Shown here: piece after piece, positions 41,213 to 51,368 of the stretch
Numbering within the stretch: position 1 is the first letter of the stretch
Layout of the letters: every line of letters starts with the position of its first letter
DNA from: Caballeronia sordidicola
Lineage (GTDB): Bacteria > Pseudomonadota > Gammaproteobacteria > Burkholderiales > Burkholderiaceae
Reading direction: 5' to 3'
Length of the DNA stretch: 64,000 bases
Assembly: GCF_001544455.2 (NCBI RefSeq)
Contig: NZ_FCOC02000022.1
Span: forward strand, 1-64,000
Translations under genes and position numbers: made by a program
Notes under the pieces: model-generated
Databases searched by the model: none
Seen by the model: the letters and a program-made list of their open reading frames with translations, nothing else
Told to the model about the DNA's origin: nothing

Positions 41213-43438
41213 ATGAGCGTCACCACGTCGGGATTGCAGTCGAAGTCGAGCCGTAGCAGCGTACGTCATGCCATCGAAACGATCAGTTCGATGCGCTTTG
41301 CCATCGCGTTGCTCGTGATTCTTGCGATAGCGAGCATTATCGGGACCGTGCTTACGCAAGAAGATCCCTACCCGAATTACGTCAATCAGTTCGGTCCGTT
41401 CTGGGCCGATATTTTCCGCGGCCTGAGCCTCTACAACGTGTACAGCGCGTGGTGGTTCATGCTGATCCTGATCTTCCTGGTGATATCGGTGTCGCTGTGC
41501 GTGATCCGCAACGGCCCGAAGATGATCGCGGACATGAAAAGCTGGAAGGATCGGGTGCGCGAAGGAAGCCTGCGCGCGTTCCATCACAAGGGCGAGTATC
41601 CGCCGGTGCCGGATTCGCGCGCCGAGACCGCCGCAAAGCTGCAACGGCTTTCCGGCAAGATGGGCTACAAGTTCAGGACGCTGGAGACGGAAAGCGGCGC
41701 CACGCTGATCGCGGCGAAGCGCGGCGCGTTGACCAAGCTCGGTTATATCTCGGCGCATCTGGCGATCGTGGTGATCTGTATTGGTGGTCTGCTCGACAGC
41801 AACCTGCCCATCAAGCTGCAGATGTGGCTCTTCAACAAGACGCCGATTGCGTCGAACGAAGTGATCAATGACATTCCGGTGTCTCATCGGTTGTCGGCGT
41901 CCAATCCTACGTTTCGTGGTTACGCCTGGGTGCCCGAAGGGCAGCACGTTGCGACCGCGATCCTGAATCAGCAGGACGGCTCGCTCATCCAAGACCTGCC
42001 GTTTTCGATCCAACTCGATAAATTCATCGTCGACTACTACTCGACGGGCATGCCGAAGCTGTTCGCGAGCGATATCGTGGTGATCGATCATGCGACCGGC
42101 AAGCGCATTCCGGCGCGCGTCGAAGTGAACAAGCCGTTCACCTACGACAACATTTCCATCTATCAATCGAGCTTTCAGGATGGCGGCTCGAAACTCTCCA
42201 TGACCGCCTGGCCCATGTCCGGCGCCAGCACGAAAACGGTGCCGTTCGAAGGCGCGATTGGCGGCACGGCGCCAATGAGCCCGCAGATCATTGGCGGGAA
42301 TGGCGAAAGCGTCGAGTTCACCGACTTTCGCGCGATCAACGTCGAAAACATTACTGATGGCAACGGCACCATCGACGCACGCGGCGTAGGCAAGACGCAA
42401 ACGCTGCGCGATGCATTCGACGAACGGCTCGGCTCCGGCGCGAAGACCTCGCGGCCAACGGATTTGCGCAACGTGGGACCATCGGTGCAATACAAGGTGC
42501 GCGGCACGGACGGCCAGGCGCGCGAGTTCAACAACTACATGCTGCCCGTCGACGTTCAAGGCCAGCCGATGTTCCTCGCCGGCATGCGCCTGAGCCCGAA
42601 CGATCCGTTCCGCTACCTGCGCATTCCCGCCGACGAACAAAGCTCGATCAAACAATGGATGAACCTGCGCGCCGCGCTGGAAACGCCGGCCATGCGGGCG
42701 GAAGCCGCGCGTCGTTTCGCGCAGCGCTCCGTGCCCGAAGCCAACGCGGATTTGCAGAAGCATCTGGAAGAAAGCGCGTTGCGCGTGCTGAATCTGTTCG
42801 CGGGCTCCGATGAAAGCGGCGCGGCGGCGCAGCCCGGCGCGACGGTCGGCGGATTCCAGGCGATCGCGGGTTTCATCGATAAATCGGTGCCCAAAGGCGA
42901 GCAGGAAAAGGCGGCGGGCTTATTGTTGCGCATGCTGGAAGGCGCGACATGGGACTTGTGGCAAATTTCGCGCGCGCAAAATGGCATGCCCGAAGCGCAC
43001 GCGGATGCGAAAAACACGCAGTTCGTGCAGTCATCGATCAATGCGCTTTCCGACAGCTTTCTGTATGGCGCGCCTGTTTTCCTGCAACTGGATTCCTTCA
43101 AGCAGATCCAGGCGTCCGTGTTCCAGTTGACGCGCGCACCGGGTAAAAAAGTGGTGTATCTTGGCAGCCTCCTGCTCGTACTCGGCATTTTCTCGATGTT
43201 TTACGTACGGGAACGCCGTCTCTGGTTCTGGCTCAAAGACTCGACAACGGGCGGCACCAGCGTATTGATGGCAATGTCCACCGCGCGGCGGACACTCGAT
43301 TTCGAGAAGGAATTCGCGCAAACGCGTGACGCAATAGGCGCGGCGCTTGGCGTCAAATCGCAGCCGGCGGCGGTATTGTCATCGCCGGAAACGCCTACGG
43401 ACGTCAAGTCCAGCGGCCCGCACGATTCAACCCGGTAA
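41213..43438 (+). CDS. resB: Cytochrome c biogenesis protein ResB (Ccs1)
   Basis: ResB and CcsA form the System II synthase that exports haem and ligates it to apocytochromes c at the outer face of the inner membrane. The 741-residue product has three N-terminal membrane segments (near residues 27-47, 80-100 and about 178-198), a large periplasmic domain, and a last membrane helix near residue 650. The ATG is preceded by GGAG. It is followed 4 nt later by ccsA. Confidence 0.95.
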   Translation: MSVTTSGLQSKSSRSSVRHAIETISSMRFAIALLVILAIASIIGTVLTQEDPYPNYVNQFGPFWADIFRGLSLYNVYSAWWFMLILIFLVISVSLCVIRNGPKMIADMKSWKDRVREGSLRAFHHKGEYPPVPDSRAETAAKLQRLSGKMGYKFRTLETESGATLIAAKRGALTKLGYISAHLAIVVICIGGLLDSNLPIKLQMWLFNKTPIASNEVINDIPVSHRLSASNPTFRGYAWVPEGQHVATAILNQQDGSLIQDLPFSIQLDKFIVDYYSTGMPKLFASDIVVIDHATGKRIPARVEVNKPFTYDNISIYQSSFQDGGSKLSMTAWPMSGASTKTVPFEGAIGGTAPMSPQIIGGNGESVEFTDFRAINVENITDGNGTIDARGVGKTQTLRDAFDERLGSGAKTSRPTDLRNVGPSVQYKVRGTDGQAREFNNYMLPVDVQGQPMFLAGMRLSPNDPFRYLRIPADEQSSIKQWMNLRAALETPAMRAEAARRFAQRSVPEANADLQKHLEESALRVLNLFAGSDESGAAAQPGATVGGFQAIAGFIDKSVPKGEQEKAAGLLLRMLEGATWDLWQISRAQNGMPEAHADAKNTQFVQSSINALSDSFLYGAPVFLQLDSFKQIQASVFQLTRAPGKKVVYLGSLLLVLGIFSMFYVRERRLWFWLKDSTTGGTSVLMAMSTARRTLDFEKEFAQTRDAIGAALGVKSQPAAVLSSPETPTDVKSSGPHDSTR

Positions 43439-43442
43439 GAAC

Positions 43443-44645
43443 ATGGACCTCACACAAGCCTCTTCGCAGTCAAAACAGGCGCAACAGCGCGCGGGCAAGG
43501 TGCCTGTCGATTCCGACCTGTTCGACGAACGGCCGTTTCTCAAGCGTCTCGGTCTGACCGATTGGCTATTCGCGCTCGCGATGGTCGCCGGCGCGGGTTT
43601 CGCGCTGTATCGGTACTACCCGTACATGAATTACTACGACAAGCTGGTGCTCTGCGCCGCCGTGCCCACGTTCGTGGTGCTCGGATGGCGCTGGAAACCG
43701 GTGCGGCTGCTGATTGCGTGCATTGCGTTGCTGTCGTTGTCGTCGTTGCAGCTTTATCACTCAGATCTCGCTCGCGCCGATACCAATTTCTTCCTCAAGT
43801 ATTTCCTGTCCAGCCAGTCGGCCATCTTGTGGATGAGTGCGCTGCTCGTCATTGCCACCGTGTTCTACTGGATCGGACTGGTCACGCGCTCGGCGACCGG
43901 CGGCGCGATCGGCTCGAAGATGACCTGGGTCGCGATGCTGATGGGCTTTACCGGCCTGATGGTGCGCTGGTACGAGTCGTATCTGATCGGCTCGGACGTG
44001 GGCCATATTCCCATTTCGAACCTGTACGAAGTGTTCGTGCTGTTCTGTCTGATTACGTCGCTGTTCTATTTGTATTACGAAGAGCACTACAGCACGCGCG
44101 CCATGGGCGCGTTCGTGCTGCTCGTAATCAGCGCGGCCGTTGGTTTCCTGATGTGGTATTCGATTGCCCGCGACGCGCAGCAAATCCAGCCGCTCGTGCC
44201 CGCGCTGCAAAGCTGGTGGATGAAGATCCACGTGCCGGCCAATTTCATCGGATATGGCAGTTTTGCGCTCGCGGCAATGGTTGGCGTGGCGTATCTGGTC
44301 AAGGAACGTGGCATTCTGGCTGATCGCCTGCCGTCGCTGGAAGTGCTCGACGACGTCATGTACAAGTCGATTGCCGTCGGTTTCGCGTTTTTTACGATCG
44401 CGACCATCCTGGGCGCATTGTGGGCCGCTGAAGCCTGGGGCGGCTACTGGAGCTGGGATCCGAAGGAAACGTGGGCGCTGATCGTCTGGCTGAATTACGC
44501 CGCGTGGCTGCATATGCGGCTGATGAAGGGCTTGCGCGGCTCGGTTGCCGCCTGGTGGGCGCTCACGGGTCTGCTGGTCACCACTTTCGCTTTTCTCGGC
44601 GTGAATATGTTCCTTTCAGGGCTTCATAGCTACGGCAAGCTGTAA
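43443..44645 (+). CDS. ccsA: Cytochrome c biogenesis protein CcsA (ResC)
   Basis: CcsA is the haem-handling partner of ResB. The 400-residue product is highly hydrophobic with about eight membrane helices and carries the WWD-type signature WGGYWSWDPKETW, the haem-presenting loop, plus flanking histidines (KIHVPANF, WLHMRL). The start at 43443 lies 4 nt after resB. An intrinsic terminator follows. Confidence 0.96.
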   Translation: MDLTQASSQSKQAQQRAGKVPVDSDLFDERPFLKRLGLTDWLFALAMVAGAGFALYRYYPYMNYYDKLVLCAAVPTFVVLGWRWKPVRLLIACIALLSLSSLQLYHSDLARADTNFFLKYFLSSQSAILWMSALLVIATVFYWIGLVTRSATGGAIGSKMTWVAMLMGFTGLMVRWYESYLIGSDVGHIPISNLYEVFVLFCLITSLFYLYYEEHYSTRAMGAFVLLVISAAVGFLMWYSIARDAQQIQPLVPALQSWWMKIHVPANFIGYGSFALAAMVGVAYLVKERGILADRLPSLEVLDDVMYKSIAVGFAFFTIATILGALWAAEAWGGYWSWDPKETWALIVWLNYAAWLHMRLMKGLRGSVAAWWALTGLLVTTFAFLGVNMFLSGLHSYGKL

Positions 44646-44677
44646 CATTTGCCTTTAATTGCGCTTAAGCACCGTTT

Positions 44678-44716
44678 AAAAACCGCCATGCATACTTTGC
44701 TGGCGGTTTTTTTTTT
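44678..44716 (+). terminator. Intrinsic terminator after ccsA
   Basis: An 11-bp stem (44678-44688 with 44701-44711), continued by a short inner GCA/TGC pairing, is followed by a run of T residues. It ends the resB-ccsA unit. No convincing promoter was found in the remaining space before msrP. Confidence 0.88.
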
Positions 44717-44816
44717 GATCGAGCGGAATAGGTGAAACCGTTTTGGTGTTTGTCACGAATATAGCTAGTACGGCGGCCGCGCTCATGCTGGGCGTCATGC
44801 GTTTAGGAGCATCGAG

Positions 44817-45806
44817 ATGTTGATCAAACACAAAGGCCGGCTTTTCGGCGACGAAATTCCCCGAAGCGAAATTACGCCGCGTGCGTTTTTCGAGAATCGT
44901 CGCCGCGTGCTGAAAGCTGCAGGTGCGCTCGCGGCCACTGGATTAGCCGGTCTCAGCGGCGAAGCGTTCGCGACAATGACATCGCCCGATGCAAAGGGCC
45001 AGAAGCTCACGGCAGCCACGAACACGAAGTTCGTCCCCATGGACAAGGTCACGCCGCTGAAGGACATCACAAGCTACAACAATTTCTACGAATTCGGCAC
45101 GGACAAGGGCGATCCAGCGCAGAACGCGCATTCGCTGCGGCCGCGGCCGTGGAAGATTTCGGTGGAAGGCGAAGTCAAGAACGCGAAGGTGTATGACATC
45201 GATGAAATCCTGAAGCTCGCGCCGCTCGAAGAGCGTATCTACAGGCTGCGCTGCGTGGAAGGCTGGTCAATGGTGATCCCGTGGATCGGCATTCCGCTTG
45301 CCGAGATCGTCAGGCGCGCGCAGCCCACGGGCAACGCCAAGTACGTGCAATTCATCTCGCTCGCCGATCCGTCGCAAATGCCGGGCTTGTCCACGCCGAT
45401 TCTCGACTGGCCGTACTCGGAAGGGTTGCGCATGGACGAAGCCATGAATCCGCTGACGTTGTTGACGGTCGGTTTATATGGCGAAGTCCTGCCAAATCAG
45501 AATGGCGCGCCGGTGCGGGTTGTCGTGCCATGGAAGTACGGTTTCAAGAGCGCAAAGTCGCTGGTGAAAATCCGCTTTGTCGAAAAGGAACCGAAGACGA
45601 GCTGGAACGAATACGCTCCTGCCGAGTACGGCTTTTACTCGAACGTGAATCCGAACGTAGATCACCCGCGATGGAGCCAGGCAACCGAGCGGCGCATTGG
45701 CGAAGACGGATTTTTCACGCCGAAGCGCAAGACGTTGATGTTCAACGGTTACGGCGACCAGGTTGCATCGCTTTATCAGGGCATGAATCTGAAGGCGAAC
45801 TTTTAA
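44817..45806 (+). CDS. msrP: Periplasmic methionine sulfoxide reductase MsrP, molybdopterin subunit
   Basis: MsrP (YedY) repairs oxidised methionine in periplasmic proteins using a molybdopterin cofactor and electrons from MsrQ. The 329-residue product has a twin-arginine signal ([19 protein letters not shown], residues about 27-45), as needed for export of a folded cofactor enzyme. The motif [14 protein letters not shown] near residue 143 includes the cysteine ligand of molybdenum. AGGAG lies 7 nt before the ATG. msrQ follows 10 nt later. Confidence 0.96.
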   Translation: MLIKHKGRLFGDEIPRSEITPRAFFENRRRVLKAAGALAATGLAGLSGEAFATMTSPDAKGQKLTAATNTKFVPMDKVTPLKDITSYNNFYEFGTDKGDPAQNAHSLRPRPWKISVEGEVKNAKVYDIDEILKLAPLEERIYRLRCVEGWSMVIPWIGIPLAEIVRRAQPTGNAKYVQFISLADPSQMPGLSTPILDWPYSEGLRMDEAMNPLTLLTVGLYGEVLPNQNGAPVRVVVPWKYGFKSAKSLVKIRFVEKEPKTSWNEYAPAEYGFYSNVNPNVDHPRWSQATERRIGEDGFFTPKRKTLMFNGYGDQVASLYQGMNLKANF

Positions 45807-45816
45807 GGAGCAACGG

Positions 45817-46488
45817 ATGGCTTCGGCTTCCGATGTAAAGCGCCGGCCGGCCGCACGCGTGGCCGCGCCGGCCGCAAAAACGAACTGGATCGGGCCGGTG
45901 AAGATAGCCGTGTTCCTGGGCGGTTTATATCCGCTTGCGCGCATTGTCCTGCTTGGATTCACAGGCGGCCTGGGCGCGAATCCAATCGAGTTCATCACGC
46001 GCTCGACAGGTCTCTGGACGCTCGTTTTCCTGTGTATCACGCTCGCCGTGACGCCGGTTCGCCGGTTGACCGGACTCAACGCGCTGCTGCGCTTTCGGCG
46101 CATGCTCGGGTTGTTCGCGTTCTTCTACGTCGTGCTGCATTTCACGACCTACATCTGGTTCGACAAATGGTTCGATGTCTTCGCAATCCTGAAGGACATC
46201 GCCAAGCGGCCGTTCATCATGGTCGGCTTCGCGGCGTTCGTGCTGCTGATTCCGCTCGCGATCACGTCGCCGAAAGCCATGGTCAGGAAACTTGGCCGGC
46301 GCTGGCAGACGCTGCATAAGCTGATTTATCCGATCGCCGCGCTCGCCATCCTGCATTTCTGGTGGATGAAAGCGGGCAAGCACGACCTGATCTTGCCAAA
46401 GATCTACGGCGCTATTGTGGTGGTGTTGCTGGCGTGGCGCGTGGTTGTCTGGCTGCGGTCGATGATGGCGAAAGGCCGCGCTGCCTGA
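45817..46488 (+). CDS. msrQ: MsrPQ haem-binding membrane subunit MsrQ
   Basis: MsrQ (YedZ) is the inner-membrane haem b subunit that passes electrons from the quinone pool or flavin reductase to MsrP. The 223-residue product has about six membrane helices with conserved histidines in YVVLHFTTY, LHKLIYP and ILHFWWMK. The N-terminus carries a cytosolic Ala/Lys/Arg-rich extension. It is coupled to msrP by a 10-nt gap with AAGGAG. Confidence 0.95.
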   Translation: MASASDVKRRPAARVAAPAAKTNWIGPVKIAVFLGGLYPLARIVLLGFTGGLGANPIEFITRSTGLWTLVFLCITLAVTPVRRLTGLNALLRFRRMLGLFAFFYVVLHFTTYIWFDKWFDVFAILKDIAKRPFIMVGFAAFVLLIPLAITSPKAMVRKLGRRWQTLHKLIYPIAALAILHFWWMKAGKHDLILPKIYGAIVVVLLAWRVVVWLRSMMAKGRAA

Positions 46489-46523
46489 CATGGCAGATGC
46501 ACTGCCGATGCTTTGAGAAGCAA

Positions 46524-46562
46524 AAAGGGCGGCGCTTTGAATGGCACCGCCCTTTGTTTTTT
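46524..46562. terminator. Convergent terminator between msrQ and lysA
   Basis: Arms 46524-46532 and 46547-46555 form a 9-bp stem with a further inner G-C pair step, and a T-run follows to 46562. The A-rich left flank lets it act for lysA on the minus strand as well. Confidence 0.8.
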
Positions 46563-46583
46563 GACTGGTTGGACCCCGGCGAT

Positions 46584-47846
46584 TCAATCCGGAAAGATCG
46601 ACTCGCCAGCAAACAAGTTCTTCACTTCTTCCCGTTCGCGCACGAGTCGCGCACGCTCGTGATCGACCATGACTTCGGCGGCTCGCGGGCGCGTGTTGTA
46701 GTTCGAACTCATCGTGAAACCATACGCGCCGGCCGAGAAAATCGCGAGCAGATCGCCTTGCTCGATTGCAAGCGAGCGATCTTTCCCTAACCAGTCGCCG
46801 CTTTCGCAAACGGGACCGACCACGTCGTAGACTGCCGCTTTCGCCCCGCTTTTTGCCACCGCTTCAATGCGATGAAAAGCCTGATACATCGCGGGACGGG
46901 CGAGGTCGTTCATGGCGGCATCGACGATTGCGAAGTTCTTCTCCGCGCCCGGCTTCAGATACTCCACGCGGGTGAGCAACAATCCCGCATTCCCGACCAG
47001 CGAGCGGCCCGGCTCGAAATACACTTCGCGATGACCATGTCCGCGCTGCTCGATGTGCCCGAGCACCGCGCGCACGAATTCGCCGATAGGCGGCGGCGTT
47101 TCGTCGTCGTACGTGATGCCGAGACCACCGCCGACATCGACATGATGAATCGTGGCGCCATCGGCTTCGATTTGCTCGACAAGCTCAAGCAACTTGTCTA
47201 CGGCATCGAGATACGGGCTCACTTCCGTGATCTGCGAACCGATATGGCAGTCGATGCCGATCACATGCAGATTCGACATGGCGGCGGCCTGCGCGTAGGT
47301 CGCGCGGGCGTCGCTGAATGCGACACCGAACTTGTTCGACTTCAGGCCCGTGGAAATGTACGGATGCGTCTTGGCGTCGACGTCGGGATTCACTCGCAGC
47401 GAAACCGGCGCTTTTTTGCCGGCTGCCTTCGCGACTTCGTTGAGCGCGTGCAATTCGGGGATCGATTCGACGTTGAAGCACTTCACGCCGGCGTCGAGCG
47501 CCTCGCGCATCTCCGTCACCGACTTTCCTACACCTGAAAACACGGTGTTTTCCGCCTTGCCGCCTGCAGCCAGCACGCGCGCCAGTTCCCCCGACGATAC
47601 GATGTCGAAGCCCGCGCCCAATCGAGCAAACACGTTCAACACGGCGAGATTGCTGTTCGCTTTCACCGCGACGTGAATGGTCGCGCGCCGGCCTTTGCAG
47701 GCATTGGCGTAAGCTTGATACGCGTCTGTCAACGCACTGCGCGAATAAACATACAGGGGTGTGCCGAACTGCTCGGCCAGCGATGCCGCCGAAACGCCTT
47801 CGACTTGGAGCACGCCGTCGGCGCGCGAGAACACGGATTGAGTCAT
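46584..47846 (-). CDS. lysA: Diaminopimelate decarboxylase
   Basis: LysA decarboxylates meso-diaminopimelate to L-lysine, the final step of lysine synthesis. The 420-residue product is a PLP enzyme of alanine-racemase fold type III. K62 in VAVKANSN is the Schiff-base lysine, HVDVGGGLGI binds the phosphate, and VCESGDWL carries the catalytic cysteine. It lies downstream of lptM on the minus strand with a 63-nt gap, probably in one operon. Confidence 0.97.
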   Translation of the reverse strand: MTQSVFSRADGVLQVEGVSAASLAEQFGTPLYVYSRSALTDAYQAYANACKGRRATIHVAVKANSNLAVLNVFARLGAGFDIVSSGELARVLAAGGKAENTVFSGVGKSVTEMREALDAGVKCFNVESIPELHALNEVAKAAGKKAPVSLRVNPDVDAKTHPYISTGLKSNKFGVAFSDARATYAQAAAMSNLHVIGIDCHIGSQITEVSPYLDAVDKLLELVEQIEADGATIHHVDVGGGLGITYDDETPPPIGEFVRAVLGHIEQRGHGHREVYFEPGRSLVGNAGLLLTRVEYLKPGAEKNFAIVDAAMNDLARPAMYQAFHRIEAVAKSGAKAAVYDVVGPVCESGDWLGKDRSLAIEQGDLLAIFSAGAYGFTMSSNYNTRPRAAEVMVDHERARLVREREEVKNLFAGESIFPD

Positions 47847-47909
47847 GAGTTTTCTGGTCCGGCTGGCGTGCTTGACTGGTATATGCCGCCCAACGCGGCG
47901 AGGCGAGAT

Positions 47910-48224
47910 TCAGTAGCCGGATGACGCGGCCTTGGGCGCGGCGGCTGACGCCGGTACTGGCGCGGACGGTTTCAGGTTCTCGTCAGGCGAAAGCGAAAGC
48001 GCCTGGCCGGAAGTGTCCGGGACGTCGCCGGTGTCGACAGACGACGCAGCAGCCGGTGCAACGGCACTGCTTGCGGGCAACGGTTGCATGCTGGCGGGAC
48101 GTGGCGGAATGGGCGGAGTGGCGGGCAAATAAAGCGGTCCGCGCTGACCGCACGCGGCGAGCAGCGTTCCGGCTGAAATGGCCAAAGCCGCTACAATCGC
48201 GCTCATCCTGAAGACGACTTGCAT
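47910..48224 (-). CDS. lptM: LPS translocon maturation lipoprotein LptM (YifL-like)
   Basis: LptM is a small lipoprotein that assists oxidative maturation of LptD. The 104-residue product has a short signal peptide and the lipobox LLAAC directly followed by GQRGPLYLP, the family signature. The rest is a low-complexity Pro/Ala/Ser tail. The ATG at 48224 is preferred over a GTG one codon earlier because AGGGA leaves 5 nt to it. It is the first gene before lysA, as in enterobacteria (yifL near lysine/dapF genes), and divergent from cyaY. Confidence 0.85.
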   Translation of the reverse strand: MQVVFRMSAIVAALAISAGTLLAACGQRGPLYLPATPPIPPRPASMQPLPASSAVAPAAASSVDTGDVPDTSGQALSLSPDENLKPSAPVPASAAAPKAASSGY

Positions 48225-48259
48225 CACTGTCCCTGAATAATTAATCGACGGAGTTTAGC

Positions 48260-48577
48260 ATGACCGACAACGAATACCTGACGCTCGCCGAGGCTGCGCT
48301 GGCGGCCATCGAGCGGGATGTGGACGGCCTCGACGCCGACGTGGAATTCGAGCGCAGCGGCAATGTTTTGACACTGGAATTCGAAAATCGCACGAAGCTG
48401 ATCGTCAATTTGCAGCCGCCGATGCAAGAGTTGTGGCTCGCGGCGAAATCAGGTGGTTTTCACTACAAATATGTGGATGGCGCGTGGCGCAACACGCGTG
48501 ATGGCAGCGAGTTCTTCGAGGCGCTCAGCCAGTACGCAAGCGAACAGGCCGGTGAGCCGATCCGCTTTTCAGCCTGA
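48260..48577 (+). CDS. cyaY: Iron-sulfur cluster assembly protein CyaY (frataxin)
   Basis: CyaY is the bacterial frataxin that binds iron and IscS and tunes Fe-S cluster assembly. The 105-residue product has an acidic first helix ([15 protein letters not shown]), the beta-sheet with VLTLEFEN and [19 protein letters not shown], the frataxin signature. GACGGAG precedes the ATG. Only 35 nt separate its start from the divergent lptM. Confidence 0.95.
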   Translation: MTDNEYLTLAEAALAAIERDVDGLDADVEFERSGNVLTLEFENRTKLIVNLQPPMQELWLAAKSGGFHYKYVDGAWRNTRDGSEFFEALSQYASEQAGEPIRFSA

Positions 48578-48648
48578 CGCTTTTCAGTCCGATTTTGAGC
48601 CTGAGCCAGGTCGCGACCGGAAGCTCAGGCCGGCGCATCTTCGCGCTT

Positions 48649-51066
48649 TCAATTACCGCCCTTGAACAGATTCATGATGTCCTGCTTTTCCTGCTCGCCG
48701 ACCTGAGGCGCGGGCGCGGCAGCCACGCCGGGTGAAGTGCCGCTGGCGCTTTCCGGCGCAGCCTGGCTCACGCCGATAGTTGCGACAAACCCGTGTCCCG
48801 GCGTGAGATCATCGAAGTACAGTTCGCCGCCAAGCGACACCACATCGGGCGGCATGCTCGACTTGTATTCCGGCACGTCGCGCAATGCCCGGCTCATGTA
48901 GTCCATCCACACGGGCAGCGCGAGACCACCGCCTGTTTCCTTGTCGCCGAGACTGCGCGGCGAGTCGTAGCCAATCCACGCAATCGCCACCAGCGAATGC
49001 TGATACCCGGCGAACCATGCGTCGTGCGAGTCGTTGGTCGTCCCTGTCTTTCCGGCCAGATCCGTGCGCTTCAACTGGTTCGTGCGCGCGCCCGTGCCGC
49101 GTTGCGCCACACTTTGCAGAAGGCTGTTCATCACGTACGCGTTGCGCGGCGTAATGGCGAGCGGTGCGCTTTCGCCAGCGACCAGCGGTTGCGGGTGCGA
49201 GACGACCGCGCCGCGCGGGTCGGTGATATCGGCGATCAAATACGGATTCACGCGATACCCGCCATTCGCAAACACGGAATAACCCGTCGCCATTTGCAGC
49301 GGCGTGACCTGGCCGGCGCCGAGGGCCATCGGCAGATAGGCGGGCTGGCGCGCGGCGTCGAATCCGAACTTCGTCACATAGCCTTGCGCGTACTTTGTGC
49401 CGATGTTGTTCAGGATGCGGATGGACACCAGGTTTTTCGACTTCATCAGCGCGGTACGCATGGGCATTGGGCCGTCGAAACCGCCGCCGTAGTTCTTCGG
49501 TTCCCACGCCTGGCCGCCGGTTTCGCCGGCGCTGAAGTAAAGCGGCGCGTCGTTGATGATGGTCGCCGGCGACAAACCTTTTTCCAGCGACGCCGAATAA
49601 ATGAACGGCTTGAAGCTCGAACCCGGCTGGCGCCACGCCTGCGTGACATGGTTGAACTTGTTCTTGTTGAAATCGAAGCCGCCGACCAGCGCGCGGATCG
49701 CACCGTCCTGCGGCACGATGGAAACAAACGCGCCTTCGACCTGCGGCAACTGCGTGATGACCCAATTGTCTTCGTCGTTTTTCATCAGGCGCACAATGGC
49801 GCCCGAGCGCAGGCGCTGGCTGGGTTGCGCCCGCGTGCTCAGTGCGCTCGCGACAAACCGAAGGTCATTGCCTTGAATCGTCGCCACATTGCCATCGATA
49901 AAACTTGCCTTTACCTGCTTCACATTTGCCGACGTGACGACAGCAGCAACAATCTCGCCGTTGTCCGGATGGTCGACAAGGGCGTCGTCAATGGCCTGTT
50001 CGCGATCGTCGGGATCGCTTGGCAAGTCGATATACCCTTCCGGCCCGCGATATCCATGCCGATGTTCATAATCCATCAGGCCTTTTCGCACGGCGCGATA
50101 GGCGGCGTCCTGATCGGCTGAGTCGATGGTTGTCACCACGTTGAGGCCAAGCGTATAAGCCTCTTCCCGATACTGCGCGTACATCATCTGGCGAACCATT
50201 TCAGCCACGTATTCGGCGTGCACGCTGAACTCGCGTCCCGCGCCCTTCACGACCAACGGTTGCCGTGCTGCGTCGTCGTACTGCTCGCGCGTGATGTAGT
50301 GCAACTCGTACATGCGCTCGAGAATGTATTGCTGGCGAACCTTCGCGCGCTTGGGATTGACGACCGGGTTGTACGCCGACGGCGCTTTAGGCAGGCCGGC
50401 GAGCATGGCGGCTTCGGCCAGCGTGATGTCCTTGATGTCCTTGCCGAAATAAACCCGGGCGGCGCTTGCGAAACCGTACGCGCGTTGTCCCAGGTAAATC
50501 TGGTTCATATAGACCTCGAGAATCTGGTCCTTGGTCAGCGCGCGCTCGATCTTGTATGCGAGCAGCATTTCATAAATCTTGCGGGTGTAGGTCTTTTCGC
50601 TAGACAGAAAGAAGTTGCGCGCCACTTGCATGGTGATCGTGCTGGCGCCCTGGGATGCGTGGCCGTTTGTCAACGCAACCGTGCCCGCGCGAAGGATGCC
50701 CGTCAGGTCGACGCCGCCATGGTCGTAGAACCGGGCGTCCTCGATGGCGAGCACCGCTTTTTTAAGATAGTCCGGTACGTCCTGGATGCGCACGACACTG
50801 CGCCGTTCTTCGCCAAATTCGCCGATCAGCACGTGATCTGCGGTGTACACCCGCAGCGGCACTTTCGGGCGGTAGTCGGTGAGCGCGTCGAGCGACGGCA
50901 GGTTCGGCTGCGCGACGACCAGCGCATAGCCCAGCACGAGTATGGCGCTGGCGATCAATCCGACAATGCAGATGACCAGCCCGAGCAGGAACCTGATCCA
51001 GAGCGGACGGCGCTTGGCGGGTTCGGACTGACGGGACGGCGGGGACGACGGAGACTGAGATTGCAT
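48649..51066 (-). CDS. mrcA: Penicillin-binding protein 1A (bifunctional transglycosylase/transpeptidase)
   Basis: PBP1A polymerises and cross-links peptidoglycan. From the ATG at 51066 the 805-residue product has a cytosolic tail, one membrane anchor (about 23-50), and a family 51 transglycosylase domain with E109-D110 in IEDARFYDH and QGASTITMQVARN. An OB-like insertion region precedes the transpeptidase domain with SxxK at S483-K486, SKN at 543-545 and KTGT at 673-676. All catalytic motifs are intact. It is divergent from the pilM operon, the classic mrcA/pil arrangement of gamma- and beta-proteobacteria. Confidence 0.97.
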   Translation of the reverse strand: MQSQSPSSPPSRQSEPAKRRPLWIRFLLGLVICIVGLIASAILVLGYALVVAQPNLPSLDALTDYRPKVPLRVYTADHVLIGEFGEERRSVVRIQDVPDYLKKAVLAIEDARFYDHGGVDLTGILRAGTVALTNGHASQGASTITMQVARNFFLSSEKTYTRKIYEMLLAYKIERALTKDQILEVYMNQIYLGQRAYGFASAARVYFGKDIKDITLAEAAMLAGLPKAPSAYNPVVNPKRAKVRQQYILERMYELHYITREQYDDAARQPLVVKGAGREFSVHAEYVAEMVRQMMYAQYREEAYTLGLNVVTTIDSADQDAAYRAVRKGLMDYEHRHGYRGPEGYIDLPSDPDDREQAIDDALVDHPDNGEIVAAVVTSANVKQVKASFIDGNVATIQGNDLRFVASALSTRAQPSQRLRSGAIVRLMKNDEDNWVITQLPQVEGAFVSIVPQDGAIRALVGGFDFNKNKFNHVTQAWRQPGSSFKPFIYSASLEKGLSPATIINDAPLYFSAGETGGQAWEPKNYGGGFDGPMPMRTALMKSKNLVSIRILNNIGTKYAQGYVTKFGFDAARQPAYLPMALGAGQVTPLQMATGYSVFANGGYRVNPYLIADITDPRGAVVSHPQPLVAGESAPLAITPRNAYVMNSLLQSVAQRGTGARTNQLKRTDLAGKTGTTNDSHDAWFAGYQHSLVAIAWIGYDSPRSLGDKETGGGLALPVWMDYMSRALRDVPEYKSSMPPDVVSLGGELYFDDLTPGHGFVATIGVSQAAPESASGTSPGVAAAPAPQVGEQEKQDIMNLFKGGN

Positions 51067-51368
51067 GGCACCACCAAAAAACGGTCCCGCGATTATAGCC
51101 GCCCGACTTTGCGGCTTTCGCACGGCTTACTCGGGTGTTGCGCGGAGGTCTCGTAAGCGGTCATTTTTGTTGGAATAAGCGTTGACTGAATGACCCAGTC
51201 TAACGTTTGCGGCAGGTGTGTTGAGCTGGATTGATGCCGTTTTCGAACCCGCCGATACCTTTACGTTAGCCACTTGGCTGAGTGGTGACAACCCGTGCCG
51301 CTGCTCACAATTCTTCCATTGCCAGCGCCCGAACGGTTCGGCGCGCGGTCAGGAAAGAGAGGTAGAGC
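51067..51368. other. mrcA-pilM divergent intergenic region
   Basis: This 302-nt gap separates the divergent mrcA and pilM starts and should hold promoters for both. TTGACT at 51182-51187 is a plausible plus-strand -35 box but no good -10 box stands at the right distance. GAAAGAGAGG just before 51369 is the pilM ribosome-binding site. I see no gene or other structure. Confidence 0.5.

Noticed and set aside
44717-44816. Promoter for msrP
   Set aside because: TTGTCA at 44750-44755 and TATAGC-like boxes are present but no pair has acceptable spacing, so I do not call one.
48793-50121. 442-codon plus-strand ORF opposite mrcA
   Set aside because: Antisense shadow; PBP1A on the minus strand has every catalytic motif and full length.
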